From: Sphingobacterium multivorum
GTDB taxonomy: Bacteria > Bacteroidota > Bacteroidia > Sphingobacteriales > Sphingobacteriaceae
Length of the DNA stretch: 64,000 nucleotides
Assembly: GCF_039511225.1 (NCBI RefSeq)
Contig: NZ_CP154261.1
Span: forward strand, 2,232,001-2,296,000
Direction: 5' to 3'
Notes under the pieces: model-generated
Seen by the model: only the letters and a program-made list of their open reading frames with translations
What the model was told of the DNA's origin: nothing
Database searches by the model: none
Made by a program: the position numbers and the translations under genes
Shown: one piece after another, positions 25,442 through 34,163 of the stretch
Position numbering within the stretch: position 1 is the first letter of the stretch
Layout: every line of letters starts with the position of its first letter

Positions 25442-26059
25442 ATGACTTCTGAAACAATTCTCGAAGCTTTTATAAAACAGATTCAACAGGCCACCATTGC
25501 GGAATGGCTAGGGGTATCCTTTGGTGTTTTACAAGTTTGGTTTTCCCGGCAAAATAAATCCATCAATTACATTTTTGGGATTATTGGGATCTTAATTTCT
25601 GTATACGTATTATTCCATGCGAAACTATATGCCGAAATATTGCTACATCTCTATTATTTGATCATGAGCATCTATGGCTGGATCTATTGGAAATATAGTC
25701 GTGACGTAGCTACGCCCATAACACACTGTGAGCCGAAAGAATGGTGGATAGTCGGGGGAATTTGTGCCGCCGGTTTTCTCTTGTTTTATTTCGGATTGGT
25801 ACACTTAACAGATTCTGATGTACCGCTTTGGGATTCTGCAGTTTCCTGTACAGCTTGGGCAGGGATGTGGTTATTGGCAAAGCGGAAGATAGAAAACTGG
25901 ATATTGTTGAATATCAGTAATCTGATGGCAATTCCTTTACTGATCCATAAAGGGCTGTTTCTTTATTCGGGCTTGACGTTATTTTTATTTGTTATGGCAT
26001 TTAGTGGGTATTTTAATTGGAGGAGAATAATACGTGAAGAAAGATATGCAATTCAATAG
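25442..26059 (+). CDS. pnuT: thiamine transporter of the PnuC family (PnuT)
   Basis: Inner-membrane facilitator of 205 aa with about seven hydrophobic helices. The PnuC fold is recognisable by SFGVLQVWFSRQNKSINYIFGI at the start of the core and the tryptophan-rich SIYGWIYW motif in the middle. PnuC members import vitamins (nicotinamide riboside, riboflavin, thiamine), and the TPP riboswitch immediately upstream assigns this one to thiamine. Phosphorylation after entry traps the vitamin, but no thiamine pyrophosphokinase is in the operon here. Its end overlaps the next gene by 26 bases, so the pair is co-translated. Confidence 0.9.
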   Translation: MTSETILEAFIKQIQQATIAEWLGVSFGVLQVWFSRQNKSINYIFGIIGILISVYVLFHAKLYAEILLHLYYLIMSIYGWIYWKYSRDVATPITHCEPKEWWIVGGICAAGFLLFYFGLVHLTDSDVPLWDSAVSCTAWAGMWLLAKRKIENWILLNISNLMAIPLLIHKGLFLYSGLTLFLFVMAFSGYFNWRRIIREERYAIQ

Positions 26060-27125
26060 CGAAGATATCGCTATACTGAAAGATAATCAGGCAAAAGGAA
26101 TTCAGCAGAAAACGTTGTCAGATGGACAATTGCAGCTGATTTACCGTCGGAAGTGGTTTAAGATTTGGGTTCCCCGTGCATTAGGTGGATTGGGGTTAAG
26201 TGTACCTGAAGGACTCAGTTTATTGGCTGAGCTGGCTTATTGGGATGGGGGATTAGCCTGGACAGTCACGTTATGTTCAGGAGCAAATCTGTTTGTCGGT
26301 TTTATTGATCCCCTTATAGGAAATCAAATTTTCGAAACGGATCGGGTTTGTTTCGGGGGTAGTGGACAGGCATCAGGGACTGCTACGCGTGAAGGGGACC
26401 ACTATCGACTCCGTGGTTTCTGGAGATATGCTACCGGAGCGCCACATTTAACGCACTTCACATTAAATGCCGCAATTCAGGAGGCGGGAAAACCCGTATT
26501 GGATGAAAACGGTGAACCACTGATCAAGTCATTTTTTGTCGATCGGGATCATGTACTGATTCACTATGATTGGGATACATTTGGATTGGAGGCTACGGCT
26601 TCGCATTCTTTTTCACTTGAAGACATTCTTGTCGATGGTAGGCAGTCTTTTGAGATTGATGCGGCAAAAAGTGCACGTGGCGAGCCGTTGTACCAATATC
26701 CCTTTATGCCTTTTGCAGAATTGACTTTATTGGCAAACTTTATGGGCATGCACAAACGCTTTCTGGATCTGGTTGAAAAACTGTTTGTAATGAAAGGCAA
26801 TCAATCTAAATGGGAAAAGTCTGAAAGTAAGGCTGCGTTTAGGTTGCTGGATGACCTTCAGCAGGATTATGCCAATCGGAGGGAAGCCATCATGAATTTG
26901 GCCGCTCTTTCTTGGGTAAATCTTCACGATGGCAATGATAATGCCGCGATTTATGAACAGATAGGGATACAAAGCCGGGATTTTGTGGAATCTATTTTGA
27001 CAAATACAATACGACTCTATCCACATACCGGAATTTCAGGGGCAGCCCTTGGTCATGAAATCAATATCATCTTCCGGAATATTTTTACGGCTTCGCAACA
27101 CAAGTTATTGCAAAAGAGCTTCTAA
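26034..27125 (+). CDS. acyl-CoA dehydrogenase-like flavoprotein in the TPP-riboswitch operon
   Basis: 363 aa protein of the acyl-CoA dehydrogenase / group D flavin monooxygenase superfamily. The N-terminal helical part contains VPRALGGLGLSVPEG. The middle beta domain has CFGGSGQASGTATREGDHYRLRG-type strands and WRYATGA. The C-terminal helical domain ends with NIFTASQH, closer to the RD-x-TA-x-x-H ending of HsaA/DszC-like monooxygenases than to classical acyl-CoA dehydrogenases. The GTG at 26034 has GGAGGAG 8 bases upstream; an ATG at 26046 is the alternative. It overlaps pnuT by 26 bases and is under the same riboswitch, so a thiamine-related substrate is inferred. A strong terminator follows. 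Confidence 0.75.
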   Translation: MKKDMQFNSEDIAILKDNQAKGIQQKTLSDGQLQLIYRRKWFKIWVPRALGGLGLSVPEGLSLLAELAYWDGGLAWTVTLCSGANLFVGFIDPLIGNQIFETDRVCFGGSGQASGTATREGDHYRLRGFWRYATGAPHLTHFTLNAAIQEAGKPVLDENGEPLIKSFFVDRDHVLIHYDWDTFGLEATASHSFSLEDILVDGRQSFEIDAAKSARGEPLYQYPFMPFAELTLLANFMGMHKRFLDLVEKLFVMKGNQSKWEKSESKAAFRLLDDLQQDYANRREAIMNLAALSWVNLHDGNDNAAIYEQIGIQSRDFVESILTNTIRLYPHTGISGAALGHEINIIFRNIFTASQHKLLQKSF

Positions 27126-27160
27126 ACAACAAAGACTATCCTAGGATAGTCTTTGTTGTT
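27125..27160. terminator. 17-bp palindromic terminator
   Basis: The arms 27125-27141 and 27144-27160 are a perfect inverted repeat with a 2-base loop. It overlaps the stop codon end of the flavoprotein gene and faces the end of the minus-strand tRNA gene. It has only a short T run. Confidence 0.75.
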
Positions 27161-27170
27161 AAATAGGATG

Positions 27171-27242
27171 TGTTCCCGGCGGGGGTCGAACCCACATCGT
27201 CAGAACCGGAATCTGAAATTCTATCCATTGAACTACGGGAAC
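27171..27242 (-). tRNA. tRNA-Arg(CCG)
   Basis: On the minus strand a complete cloverleaf is visible. The acceptor GTTCCCG pairs with CGGGAAC, then discriminator A. The D arm is GTTC...GAAT. The anticodon stem TCAGA/TCTGA encloses the loop TTCCGGT, with anticodon CCG. The T stem GTGGG/CCCGC holds the loop TTCGACC. It is 72 nt and the CCA end is not encoded. Confidence 0.95.
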
Positions 27243-27404
27243 GTCTCGCAAAGATATACTATTTTCTAGATCTTACAAACAATCTTTGTGATAAAATTAT
27301 ATCTTTTAGCAATCAATTTTTAAGGCATCTTATCGTCAGTATTTTAGCGTTTAGCTTTCGTCAATTCTCTATTTTTTTTACGTCAATGCTAATAGTTTCC
27401 ATAT

Positions 27405-27545
27405 ATGCTTAGCATCGGGCGGGCCATGTGGAATGAGAGTTGGCTAGCACGATTGCCCCTGAATAAAGCAGTACAGTTCATTTGGATGGCCGAGCTGGCA
27501 AAAGGTGATCGGACATTCATCACGACCGTGGATGATATTGCGTAA
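27405..27545 (+). CDS. possible small protein, 46 aa
   Basis: An open frame of 46 codons with ATG starts at 27405 and 27426, in a local stretch clearly richer in G and C than its surroundings. The product has a protein-like composition (MWNESWLARLPLNK, FIWMAELAKGDR), with Trp, Leu, Ala and charged residues mixed. Its last 26 bases overlap the 3' end of xerD on the other strand. No Shine-Dalgarno or clear promoter is present, and I recognise no family. It could be a real small gene, a remnant of a longer one, or chance. Confidence 0.25.
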   Translation: MLSIGRAMWNESWLARLPLNKAVQFIWMAELAKGDRTFITTVDDIA

Positions 27546-28422
27546 TAATGGAATGAAGGTAGTCCCTATCGATGTGTGTGTATATTTCGGTCGTAGTAAT
27601 ACTTTCATGACCGAGCATATCCTGTACAGCTCTTAAGTCGGCACCACCTTCCACCAGATGTGACGCAAAGCTATGTCTAAAGGTATGTGGGCTGATGGTT
27701 TTTTGTAAACCAATTTTTAAGGCAAGTTCTTTGATGATCAAGAAGATCATGACCCGGGATAATGCGGCGCCTCTTCTGTTGAGGAATACAATATCTTCAT
27801 TTCCGGCCTTAATCTTGATATGAGGTCTGATTGTTTCTAAATAGATGCGAAGGTGTTTAATGGCGTGTTGACCAATTGGAATGAGGCGTTCTTTGCTTCC
27901 CTTACCCTCAACTTTGATAAATTCGACGTCTAAAAAAAGGTTTGATATTTTGAGTGTGACAAGTTCGGAAACACGGAGACCACATCCGTATAAGATTTCG
28001 ATGATCGTTTTATTACGCTCACCCTCGGGTGAAGAGAGATCGATTGCCGCGATCAATTGGTCAATCTCATGTATGCTCAAAACGCTGGGCAGCTTGCGTG
28101 CCAAGCGTGGTGCCTGAAGAAGGTCTGTCGGATTGTTGACTAATTCATGCTCGATCATCAAAAAGTTAAAGAAAGTCTTCAGACCAGATATCAGCCGGGA
28201 TTGTGTGAAGGGTGAAATATTAAACTCCTGCAACCAAGCCAAAAACTCCTGTATGTTCTTTCTCGTGACGGTATTTAAAACCAAATGATTGTCTTCGCAG
28301 TAGATCTGAAATTTGGATACGTCATTTAAGTAAGCATCAATTGAATTAACGCTTAAGCCTCTTTCGAACTTTAAGAATTGTTCGAATTCTTTTTTTATAT
28401 CACTCCAGTTTTCAAAATCCAT
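27520..28422 (-). CDS. xerD: site-specific tyrosine recombinase XerD
   Basis: Chromosome dimer resolution recombinase acting at dif with its partner, 300 aa. The N-terminal SAM-like core-binding domain spans about residues 1-90 and the catalytic domain the rest. The catalytic Arg is in GCGLRVSELV, the Lys in GKGSKERLIPI, and HTFRHSFASHLVEGGADLRA carries the H-x-x-R. LGHESITTTEIYTHI gives the His and the nucleophile Tyr. Length and lack of phage neighbours mark it as the housekeeping enzyme, although XerC versus XerD cannot be fully separated by eye. The ATG at 28422 is preferred over a TTG at 28431, because a consensus -7 box lies at 28429-28436. Confidence 0.92.
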   Translation of the reverse strand: MDFENWSDIKKEFEQFLKFERGLSVNSIDAYLNDVSKFQIYCEDNHLVLNTVTRKNIQEFLAWLQEFNISPFTQSRLISGLKTFFNFLMIEHELVNNPTDLLQAPRLARKLPSVLSIHEIDQLIAAIDLSSPEGERNKTIIEILYGCGLRVSELVTLKISNLFLDVEFIKVEGKGSKERLIPIGQHAIKHLRIYLETIRPHIKIKAGNEDIVFLNRRGAALSRVMIFLIIKELALKIGLQKTISPHTFRHSFASHLVEGGADLRAVQDMLGHESITTTEIYTHIDRDYLHSIITQYHPRS

Positions 28423-28428
28423 TTGCAA

Positions 28429-28436
28429 CAAAATTA
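28429..28436 (-). promoter_or_regulatory. candidate -7 box of xerD
   Basis: TAATTTTG on the minus strand matches TAnnTTTG and ends 6 bases before the ATG at 28422. TTTCG lies 20 bases upstream as a weak -33. The predicted leader is only a few bases. Confidence 0.4.
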
Positions 28437-28666
28437 CAATTAACTGTTGTTCTTTTCGAAAGTTATTCTGTATTTTTAAGTGGAATTTTTACAGATTATA
28501 AGTAATACAAAGAGACGTTCCCTTATAGCGGGTCCCGATTCCTCCTTGGATAATGAAAAAAGTATTAATCTGTATTTTACGATTTATCGGGACAATTGAT
28601 CTCCTGTTCCGTTTACCCTAATATAAAACAATTAGCAAAAATAACTGAAAAAAGACATTTTTTTGT

Positions 28667-31522
28667 ATGAAATTCATTAAACCACTCGCATTAGCTTTTC
28701 TATTACCGGCTACGTTCTATATAGCAGAAGCAAAAATGCCAACCACGTTAACTGCGGAAGCGCGCGCGATTCTATCCCAAGATAGTTTGGCCCTGAATCA
28801 AAAATTACCCTTCGACAATGAAGTCGTCACAGGGAAACTGAAAAATGGATTTACATACTTTATTCGTAAAAATAGCGAACCTAAAGGTCGTGTTACCATG
28901 TATCTGGGCATGAAGGCCGGCTCTATTCTGGAAAATGAAAAACAGCTCGGTCTGGCACATTTTTTAGAGCATATGAACTTCAATGGCCTGAAGCACTTTC
29001 CAAAGAATGAATTGGTTAACTACCTGCAGAAAGCGGGTGTTCGATTTGGATCGGACCTCAATGCCTATACCAGCTTTGACCAGACCGTTTATCAGCTACC
29101 CATTCCTTCTGACGATCCTGAACTTTTAAAAAATGGTTTGCAGGTGATGCGCGATTGGGCTCAGGACGCTTTGTTGGATGGCGAAGAAATTGATAAAGAA
29201 CGGGGTGTTATCCTCGAAGAAAAACGAGGTGGAAGAGGAGTACAGCAGCGTTTACAGGATCAGTACTTTCCGATGTTGCTCAATGGTTCCCTTTACTCCA
29301 AACGTTTGCCGATCGGAACGGAACAGATACTGAAAACATTTCCCTACACAGAAATACGCAAATTCCATGAAGACTGGTATCGCCCGGATTTACAGGCCCT
29401 GATCATCGTTGGAGATATTGATCCCAAGGAAATGGAAGAAAGGGTGAAAGTATTGTTTTCCGATATGAAAATGCCCAAAAAAGCGTTGGAGCGTAAAAAA
29501 TATCGTGTCGATCTGTTAAACAAGAACCAGTTCTTGGCTATTTCAGATCCGGAACTGCCCTACACTGTTGCACAGATTTTGATCAAAAGCGAAAAAGAAA
29601 AGGTTTCCACGGTAGGAGATTACAGAAACGAGCTGTTGAAGAATGTGTTCAATCAGATGATCGCGGGTCGTTTTTCTGAATTGATGCAACAACCGAACCC
29701 TCCTTTTATGCAGGCAGGTGGAAGTATCAGCGATTTTGTTGCTAACCTTAATACTTTTTCATTGTTGGTAGTGCCTAAACCAGGCGAGTTGGAATCCGGA
29801 TTTAAAGCGATGTTAACCGAATTTGAGCGCATTCAAAAATACGGTTTTACACAGACGGAGTTGGATCGGGCCATCGCCGATATGAAAAAGGGTAACGAGA
29901 TGTCTTTTATCGAGCGTGATAAAAAGAAATCGGATAGCTATGTAAACCGTTATCTCAATTATTTTATTGATGATGAACCGGCTTTAAGTAATGAAAACGC
30001 TTATCGTTTGACTAAACAGTTGTTACCAACGTTGAAACTGTCGGAAGTGAATGGTTTGGTGAAAAAATATTATACCGATCTGAACCGCGATGTTTTAGTT
30101 ATGGGGCCAGAAAAGGATAAGGCCAACTTACCCGCTGAGTCCACCGTGATGGGTTGGGTGAAGGCAGTGGAAGAGAGCCCCGTGACAGCATATGAAGATA
30201 AAGTTTCCAATCTTCCCTTGCTTTCAAAAGAGCCCGTAAAAGGCACTGTTGTATCGTCAAAAAGTATTGACGCCGTTCAAGCGAAAGAATTGACCTTAAG
30301 CAATGGTGTGAAAGTAATCCTAAAGCCTACGGACTTTAAAAATGATGAGATACAGATTATGGCGTATAGTCCGGGTGGAACATCAGGCTATAGTGATGCA
30401 GATTACTTCTCAGCCTCCAATGCATCTTCTTTAATTGATGCGAGCGGTGTTGGACAAATGAACAACGTTGAGCTTACGAAGTATCTCTCAGGAAAAGATG
30501 TTTCGATCTCTCCGTATATCTCCGAACGTTATGAAGGTATTTCAGGTAGCACAGATAAAGAAGGCTTGAAGAATGCTTTTGAATTGATTTATGGTTATTT
30601 TACCGAGCCTCGATTGGATCAGGATATTTTCCAGAGTACCATGACCCGGGCAAAAGGATCTTTGGAAAATAGATTGAGCAATCCAAATAATGTATTCTCG
30701 GATAAAGTGAAAGAAGTGCTTTATGGCAACAATATCCGCCGGCAAAATCCAACGGTAGAAACGATCAATAAAATTGATCGGGAGCGTGCTTTGACAATTT
30801 ACAAAGAACGATTTGCTGATGCTTCGGATTTTGTATTCACAATCGTGGGGTCATTTGACGAGAATCAGATCAAGCCTTATTTAGAAACCTACCTGGCTTC
30901 GTTGCCGGCCCTTAAAAGAGGCGAGACCTATAAGGATTTAAATATCCTAGAGCCGAGCAAGGGCGAGCGCGTGGTTGTTCATAAGGGCAAAGAAGAAAAA
31001 GCAAGTACGCAATTGGCTTACTATGGGGATTATTCCTATAATGAAACTGAAAATGTCAATATGGAAGCCTTGGAGAGTGTCTTGACGATCAAATTATTGG
31101 AAAGACTCCGTGAAAAAGAAGGTGGAGTTTATGGTGTGGGCGCTCGGGCGAGTTTCAGTAAGCTGCCAAAAGCACGTTATGCTTTTTCCATTGGTTTTGG
31201 TTCGGCAGTAGATAAGGCTGATGCCCTAATCGCTTCGGCCTTGGATGAAGTCAAGAAGATTCAGGAAAAAGGCCCTGAAAATGGAGATATCGAAAAGTTC
31301 CTAGCAGAACAACAGCGACAAAATGAGTTGAATCTTCGTGAAAATGGTTATTGGCTGAATTATATATCAAGTTCCTATCAGAATGATCTTGATCTTGCAC
31401 GATATACACGTAGAATAGACAATTTGAAGAAGGTAACTTCGAAGTCGGTGCAGGATGTTGCCGGAAAATATTTGAAAAGAGATCGACTTTTTGAATTTAT
31501 TTTGATGCCGGATTCTAAATAA
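28667..31522 (+). CDS. M16 family zinc metallopeptidase (PqqL-like), exported
   Basis: 951 aa two-half insulinase-family peptidase with a Sec signal peptide (MKFIKPLALAFLLPATFYIA). The inverted zinc motif is His98-x-x-Glu101-His102 (HFLEH), with the distal Glu in the ERGVILEEKR region. The second half (from about residue 520, ELTLSNGVKVILK) is the inactive clamshell partner, ending in the RLREKEGGVYGVGARA block typical of the C-terminal domain. Members degrade peptides in the periplasm or at the outer membrane. It has its own upstream region and is followed by a hairpin between it and the convergent rpoD. Confidence 0.93.
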   Translation: MKFIKPLALAFLLPATFYIAEAKMPTTLTAEARAILSQDSLALNQKLPFDNEVVTGKLKNGFTYFIRKNSEPKGRVTMYLGMKAGSILENEKQLGLAHFLEHMNFNGLKHFPKNELVNYLQKAGVRFGSDLNAYTSFDQTVYQLPIPSDDPELLKNGLQVMRDWAQDALLDGEEIDKERGVILEEKRGGRGVQQRLQDQYFPMLLNGSLYSKRLPIGTEQILKTFPYTEIRKFHEDWYRPDLQALIIVGDIDPKEMEERVKVLFSDMKMPKKALERKKYRVDLLNKNQFLAISDPELPYTVAQILIKSEKEKVSTVGDYRNELLKNVFNQMIAGRFSELMQQPNPPFMQAGGSISDFVANLNTFSLLVVPKPGELESGFKAMLTEFERIQKYGFTQTELDRAIADMKKGNEMSFIERDKKKSDSYVNRYLNYFIDDEPALSNENAYRLTKQLLPTLKLSEVNGLVKKYYTDLNRDVLVMGPEKDKANLPAESTVMGWVKAVEESPVTAYEDKVSNLPLLSKEPVKGTVVSSKSIDAVQAKELTLSNGVKVILKPTDFKNDEIQIMAYSPGGTSGYSDADYFSASNASSLIDASGVGQMNNVELTKYLSGKDVSISPYISERYEGISGSTDKEGLKNAFELIYGYFTEPRLDQDIFQSTMTRAKGSLENRLSNPNNVFSDKVKEVLYGNNIRRQNPTVETINKIDRERALTIYKERFADASDFVFTIVGSFDENQIKPYLETYLASLPALKRGETYKDLNILEPSKGERVVVHKGKEEKASTQLAYYGDYSYNETENVNMEALESVLTIKLLERLREKEGGVYGVGARASFSKLPKARYAFSIGFGSAVDKADALIASALDEVKKIQEKGPENGDIEKFLAEQQRQNELNLRENGYWLNYISSSYQNDLDLARYTRRIDNLKKVTSKSVQDVAGKYLKRDRLFEFILMPDSK

Positions 31523-31543
31523 CAGGAGTCTTGGAAAACAGAA

Positions 31544-31600
31544 GGGTTGCCTGCGTAGTAGGCAACCCAAAAAAAATCCCAACCATTTCTGATTGGGATT
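31544..31600. terminator. paired hairpins between M16 protease and rpoD
   Basis: Two adjacent stems are present. 31544-31552 with 31560-31568 has 9 bp and serves the plus strand. 31575-31582 with 31593-31600 on the minus strand has 8 bp and is followed by a T run. The second is a good terminator for rpoD. Confidence 0.75.
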
Positions 31601-31627
31601 GCCAAAATGTCTAATAAGTATCTCTTG

Positions 31628-32488
31628 TTAACCCAAATAGGATTTTAAGATTTTGCTTCTTGAAGTGTGTCTCAAACGCTGAAGAGCTTTATCTTTGATC
31701 TGACGAACACGCTCACGTGTCAAATTGAATTTTTCTCCGATTTCCTCTAACGACAATTGGTGATTGGAACCTAAGCCAAAGAAAAGTACGATAATTTCAC
31801 GTTCTCTTTCTGTTAATGTTGCCAATGATCGTTTGATTTCTTCTGACAGAGATTCATCAATCAAAGAACTGTCTGTGTCTGGATCATGGTTCTCCAAAAC
31901 GTCCAAAAGTGTGTTTTCTTCACCTTGAACAAAGGGAGCATCCATAGATACGTGACGGCCAGAGTTGCTTAGGGTATCCGAAACCTTGTCTACTGTGGTT
32001 TCAAGGATATCCGCCAATTCTTCTGGAGACGGTTCCCGTTCGTATTCTTGTTCTAGTTTTGAGAAAGCCTTACTGATTTTGCTCAATGAACCAACCTGGT
32101 TCAATGGCAGACGTACGATACGCGATTGTTCAGCAATTGCTTGAAGAATAGATTGGCGAATCCACCAAACGGCATAAGAAATGAATTTAAACCCCTTTGT
32201 TTCGTCAAAACGTTTAGCTGCTTTAATTAAGCCCAGGTTTCCTTCATTGATTAAATCACCTAAGGTTAAACCCTGATTTTGATATTGTTTTGCTACTGAT
32301 ACTACGAAACGAAGGTTGGTTTTAGTCAATTTTTCCAAGGCAACTTGATCGCCTTCGCGGATACGCTGTGCTAATTCTACTTCTTCTTCTGCTGTAATTA
32401 AGTCTACTTTACCAATTTCGTGTAAGTATTTGTCCAAAGACTGTGACTCACGATTGGTGATAGATTGTGTAATTTTGAGCTGTCTCAT
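31628..32488 (-). CDS. rpoD: primary sigma factor RpoD/SigA, short Bacteroidota form
   Basis: 286 aa sigma-70 with no region 1.1 acidic extension, which is the normal form in Bacteroidota. Region 1.2 begins at [11 protein letters not shown]. Region 2 includes [17 protein letters not shown] and the [18 protein letters not shown] and [13 protein letters not shown] blocks that bind core and the -10 element. Region 3 follows, and region 4 ends in [21 protein letters not shown] for -35 recognition. It is the factor that would read the TTTG/TAnnTTTG promoters seen here. Transcribed alone, with a terminator at 31575-31600. Confidence 0.97.
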   Translation of the reverse strand: MRQLKITQSITNRESQSLDKYLHEIGKVDLITAEEEVELAQRIREGDQVALEKLTKTNLRFVVSVAKQYQNQGLTLGDLINEGNLGLIKAAKRFDETKGFKFISYAVWWIRQSILQAIAEQSRIVRLPLNQVGSLSKISKAFSKLEQEYEREPSPEELADILETTVDKVSDTLSNSGRHVSMDAPFVQGEENTLLDVLENHDPDTDSSLIDESLSEEIKRSLATLTEREREIIVLFFGLGSNHQLSLEEIGEKFNLTRERVRQIKDKALQRLRHTSRSKILKSYLG

Positions 32489-32877
32489 TAATTTTTATTA
32501 ATTCTCCTCTCTAAGAAATGTTTGCGAAAATACGAAAAATTTTTGAATTATTAATGGAAAATTGATTATCTAGCCACTCATATTTAGTGAGTTAGGCTTT
32601 TTTGAGTTTCAATTTTTAATCATCAAAAACTATTCCATTCTAATATTTTTTTTCTTCTTATCCATTGCTGTAATATTCAACTGTTTGATATTTAAAGAGC
32701 TAAAAGGTTTAATTTTTTTTCTTATTCTAGACAATTTAACTCAACGGTAGCTGATTTACTATGCGCTATGCATTCCTCAAATTTATTTTAAAATGATAAT
32801 TTTATGATAAAACAAAAAGATGGATCTTTTGTTTTATTAGTGACATTAAATAAATTTAAAAGAATAAAAATTATATT
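32489..32877. other. 389-base AT-rich divergent intergenic region
   Basis: It lies between rpoD and a small XRE regulator. No RNA gene or repeat is seen. A TTTTG at 32827-32831 followed after 19 bases by TAAATTTA at 32851-32858 (one mismatch from TAnnTTTG) is a likely promoter of the XRE gene, giving a leader of about 14 bases. The rpoD promoter was not clearly located. Confidence 0.5.
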
Positions 32878-33099
32878 ATGCCAATCTTAATTCACTTGGA
32901 TAAAATAATGAAAGAGAAAAAGATGTCACTTAACCAATTGAGTGACAACGTCGGAATTACCCTTTCCAATCTTTCAATCATCAAGAATCAAAAGGCGAAG
33001 GCATTGCGATTAGATACTCTTGAAGCGATATGTAAAGCGCTAGACTGCCAGCCTGGTGATTTGCTGCAATATTATGATGGTGGTGATGAAAAAGGTTAA
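32878..33099 (+). CDS. small Cro/C1-type (XRE, YozG-like) helix-turn-helix regulator
   Basis: 73 aa protein that is almost entirely an HTH_3-type domain: MSLNQLSDNVGITLSNLSII is the helix-turn-helix, then LRLDTLEAICKALDCQPGDLL is the usual C-terminal part of the YozG family. Such proteins commonly sit beside a DUF2975 membrane protein gene, but none is present here. Its stop overlaps the convergent fmt stop by 4 bases. It probably autoregulates; its target is unknown. Confidence 0.9.
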   Translation: MPILIHLDKIMKEKKMSLNQLSDNVGITLSNLSIIKNQKAKALRLDTLEAICKALDCQPGDLLQYYDGGDEKG

Positions 33100-34013
33100 A
33101 ATCGATAGCCTTTTAAAAAATCGACTACATTCATCCTTTTCTTGCCTTCAAGCTGAAGGTCAGTAATGACAATATAGCCGTCTTGTGCCGCAATTTTTAA
33201 GAAACTTTTCTTATCAGTTTCTATGGTTCCAGGGAGTGTAGCTGTATTGACAAGTTCTTTTTCTGTGCGATAGATTTTTAGGACCTTATCGTTTAAGAGG
33301 GTAAATGCCGCTGGGTAAGGGCTTAAACCACGAATGAAGTTATACACCTGCGCAGTGGGCTGATCCCAGTTTATTTTACAGTCTTCTTTGAAAATTTTTG
33401 GTGCATGTTTGAGCGGTTCCCCTGTGAGAAGGACCTCTTGAGACTTAGGCTGTAAGGTTCCTGCCTTTAATTGCTGAATCGTTTGAAGGAGGGTTTCTGC
33501 CCCAGCTACCATGAGGTTGTCGTGAAGATCGCCGGCGTTATCAGTTTCTTTGATGGCAACTTTTTTCGACAATAAGATGTTTCCCGTATCGATTTCGTGC
33601 TGTAGTAAAAATGTCGTTACGCCCGATTCTTTCTCGCCATTGATGATGGCATGATTTATCGGTGCTGCACCCCGATATTGTGGAAGGAGTGAGGCGTGAA
33701 CGTTGATTGTTCCAAATTTGGGCATATTCCAGACGATCTCAGGGAGCATGCGAAATGCCACCACAACCTGTAGATCAGCCTGAAAACTTTTCAGTTCATC
33801 TAAAAATGCTTCATCGCGAAGTTTCACAGGTTGAAGGACGGGAATGTTATGTTGCGTAGCAAATATTTTTACAGCAGACTCCTGTATTTTTTGTCCACGT
33901 CCCGCTGGTTTGTCCGGTACCGTAACCACAGCGACAACTTGTTCGCCAGACTGAATCAGCGCTTCAAGAGAAGCTACAGCAAAATCGGGAGTACCCATGA
34001 AAATAATACGCAT
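33096..34013 (-). CDS. fmt: methionyl-tRNA formyltransferase
   Basis: Formylates initiator Met-tRNA using 10-formyltetrahydrofolate, 305 aa. The N-terminal hydrolase-like domain begins MRIIFMGTPDFAV. It contains the formyl-binding site VHASLLPQYRGAAPINHAIINGE with catalytic Asn and His, and the Asp in HEIDTGNIL. The C-terminal tRNA-binding domain starts about residue 205 (INWDQPTAQVYNFIRGLSP). MMRIIF allows a start one codon earlier at 34016. It is the last gene before a divergent gap and shares a 4-base end overlap with the XRE gene. No def gene adjoins. Confidence 0.96.
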   Translation of the reverse strand: MRIIFMGTPDFAVASLEALIQSGEQVVAVVTVPDKPAGRGQKIQESAVKIFATQHNIPVLQPVKLRDEAFLDELKSFQADLQVVVAFRMLPEIVWNMPKFGTINVHASLLPQYRGAAPINHAIINGEKESGVTTFLLQHEIDTGNILLSKKVAIKETDNAGDLHDNLMVAGAETLLQTIQQLKAGTLQPKSQEVLLTGEPLKHAPKIFKEDCKINWDQPTAQVYNFIRGLSPYPAAFTLLNDKVLKIYRTEKELVNTATLPGTIETDKKSFLKIAAQDGYIVITDLQLEGKKRMNVVDFLKGYRF

Positions 34014-34129
34014 CATAATTGTAATTTTTATAAAACTCTTTAAACCAGCACAGGGGCATCCTCATGGAATAGCCTACTGAAAAACGCCTAATTATTTGTC
34101 ATTTCAGTTTTGTAAATAACAAATTTTTA

Positions 34130-34137
34130 TAACTTTG
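34130..34137 (+). promoter_or_regulatory. candidate -7 box of the LolC/E-type permease gene
   Basis: TAACTTTG matches TAnnTTTG; TTTTG lies 17 bases upstream. The box ends 26 bases before the TTG start at 34164. Confidence 0.4.
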
Positions 34138-34163
34138 CGAAGTTACATAAATATATTGAAAGC

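Noticed and set aside
27171-28422. tRNA-Arg next to a tyrosine recombinase, suggesting an integrated genomic island
   Set aside because: The recombinase has the length and motifs of housekeeping XerD. No phage, conjugation or cargo genes lie nearby, and no direct repeat of the tRNA 3' end was seen.
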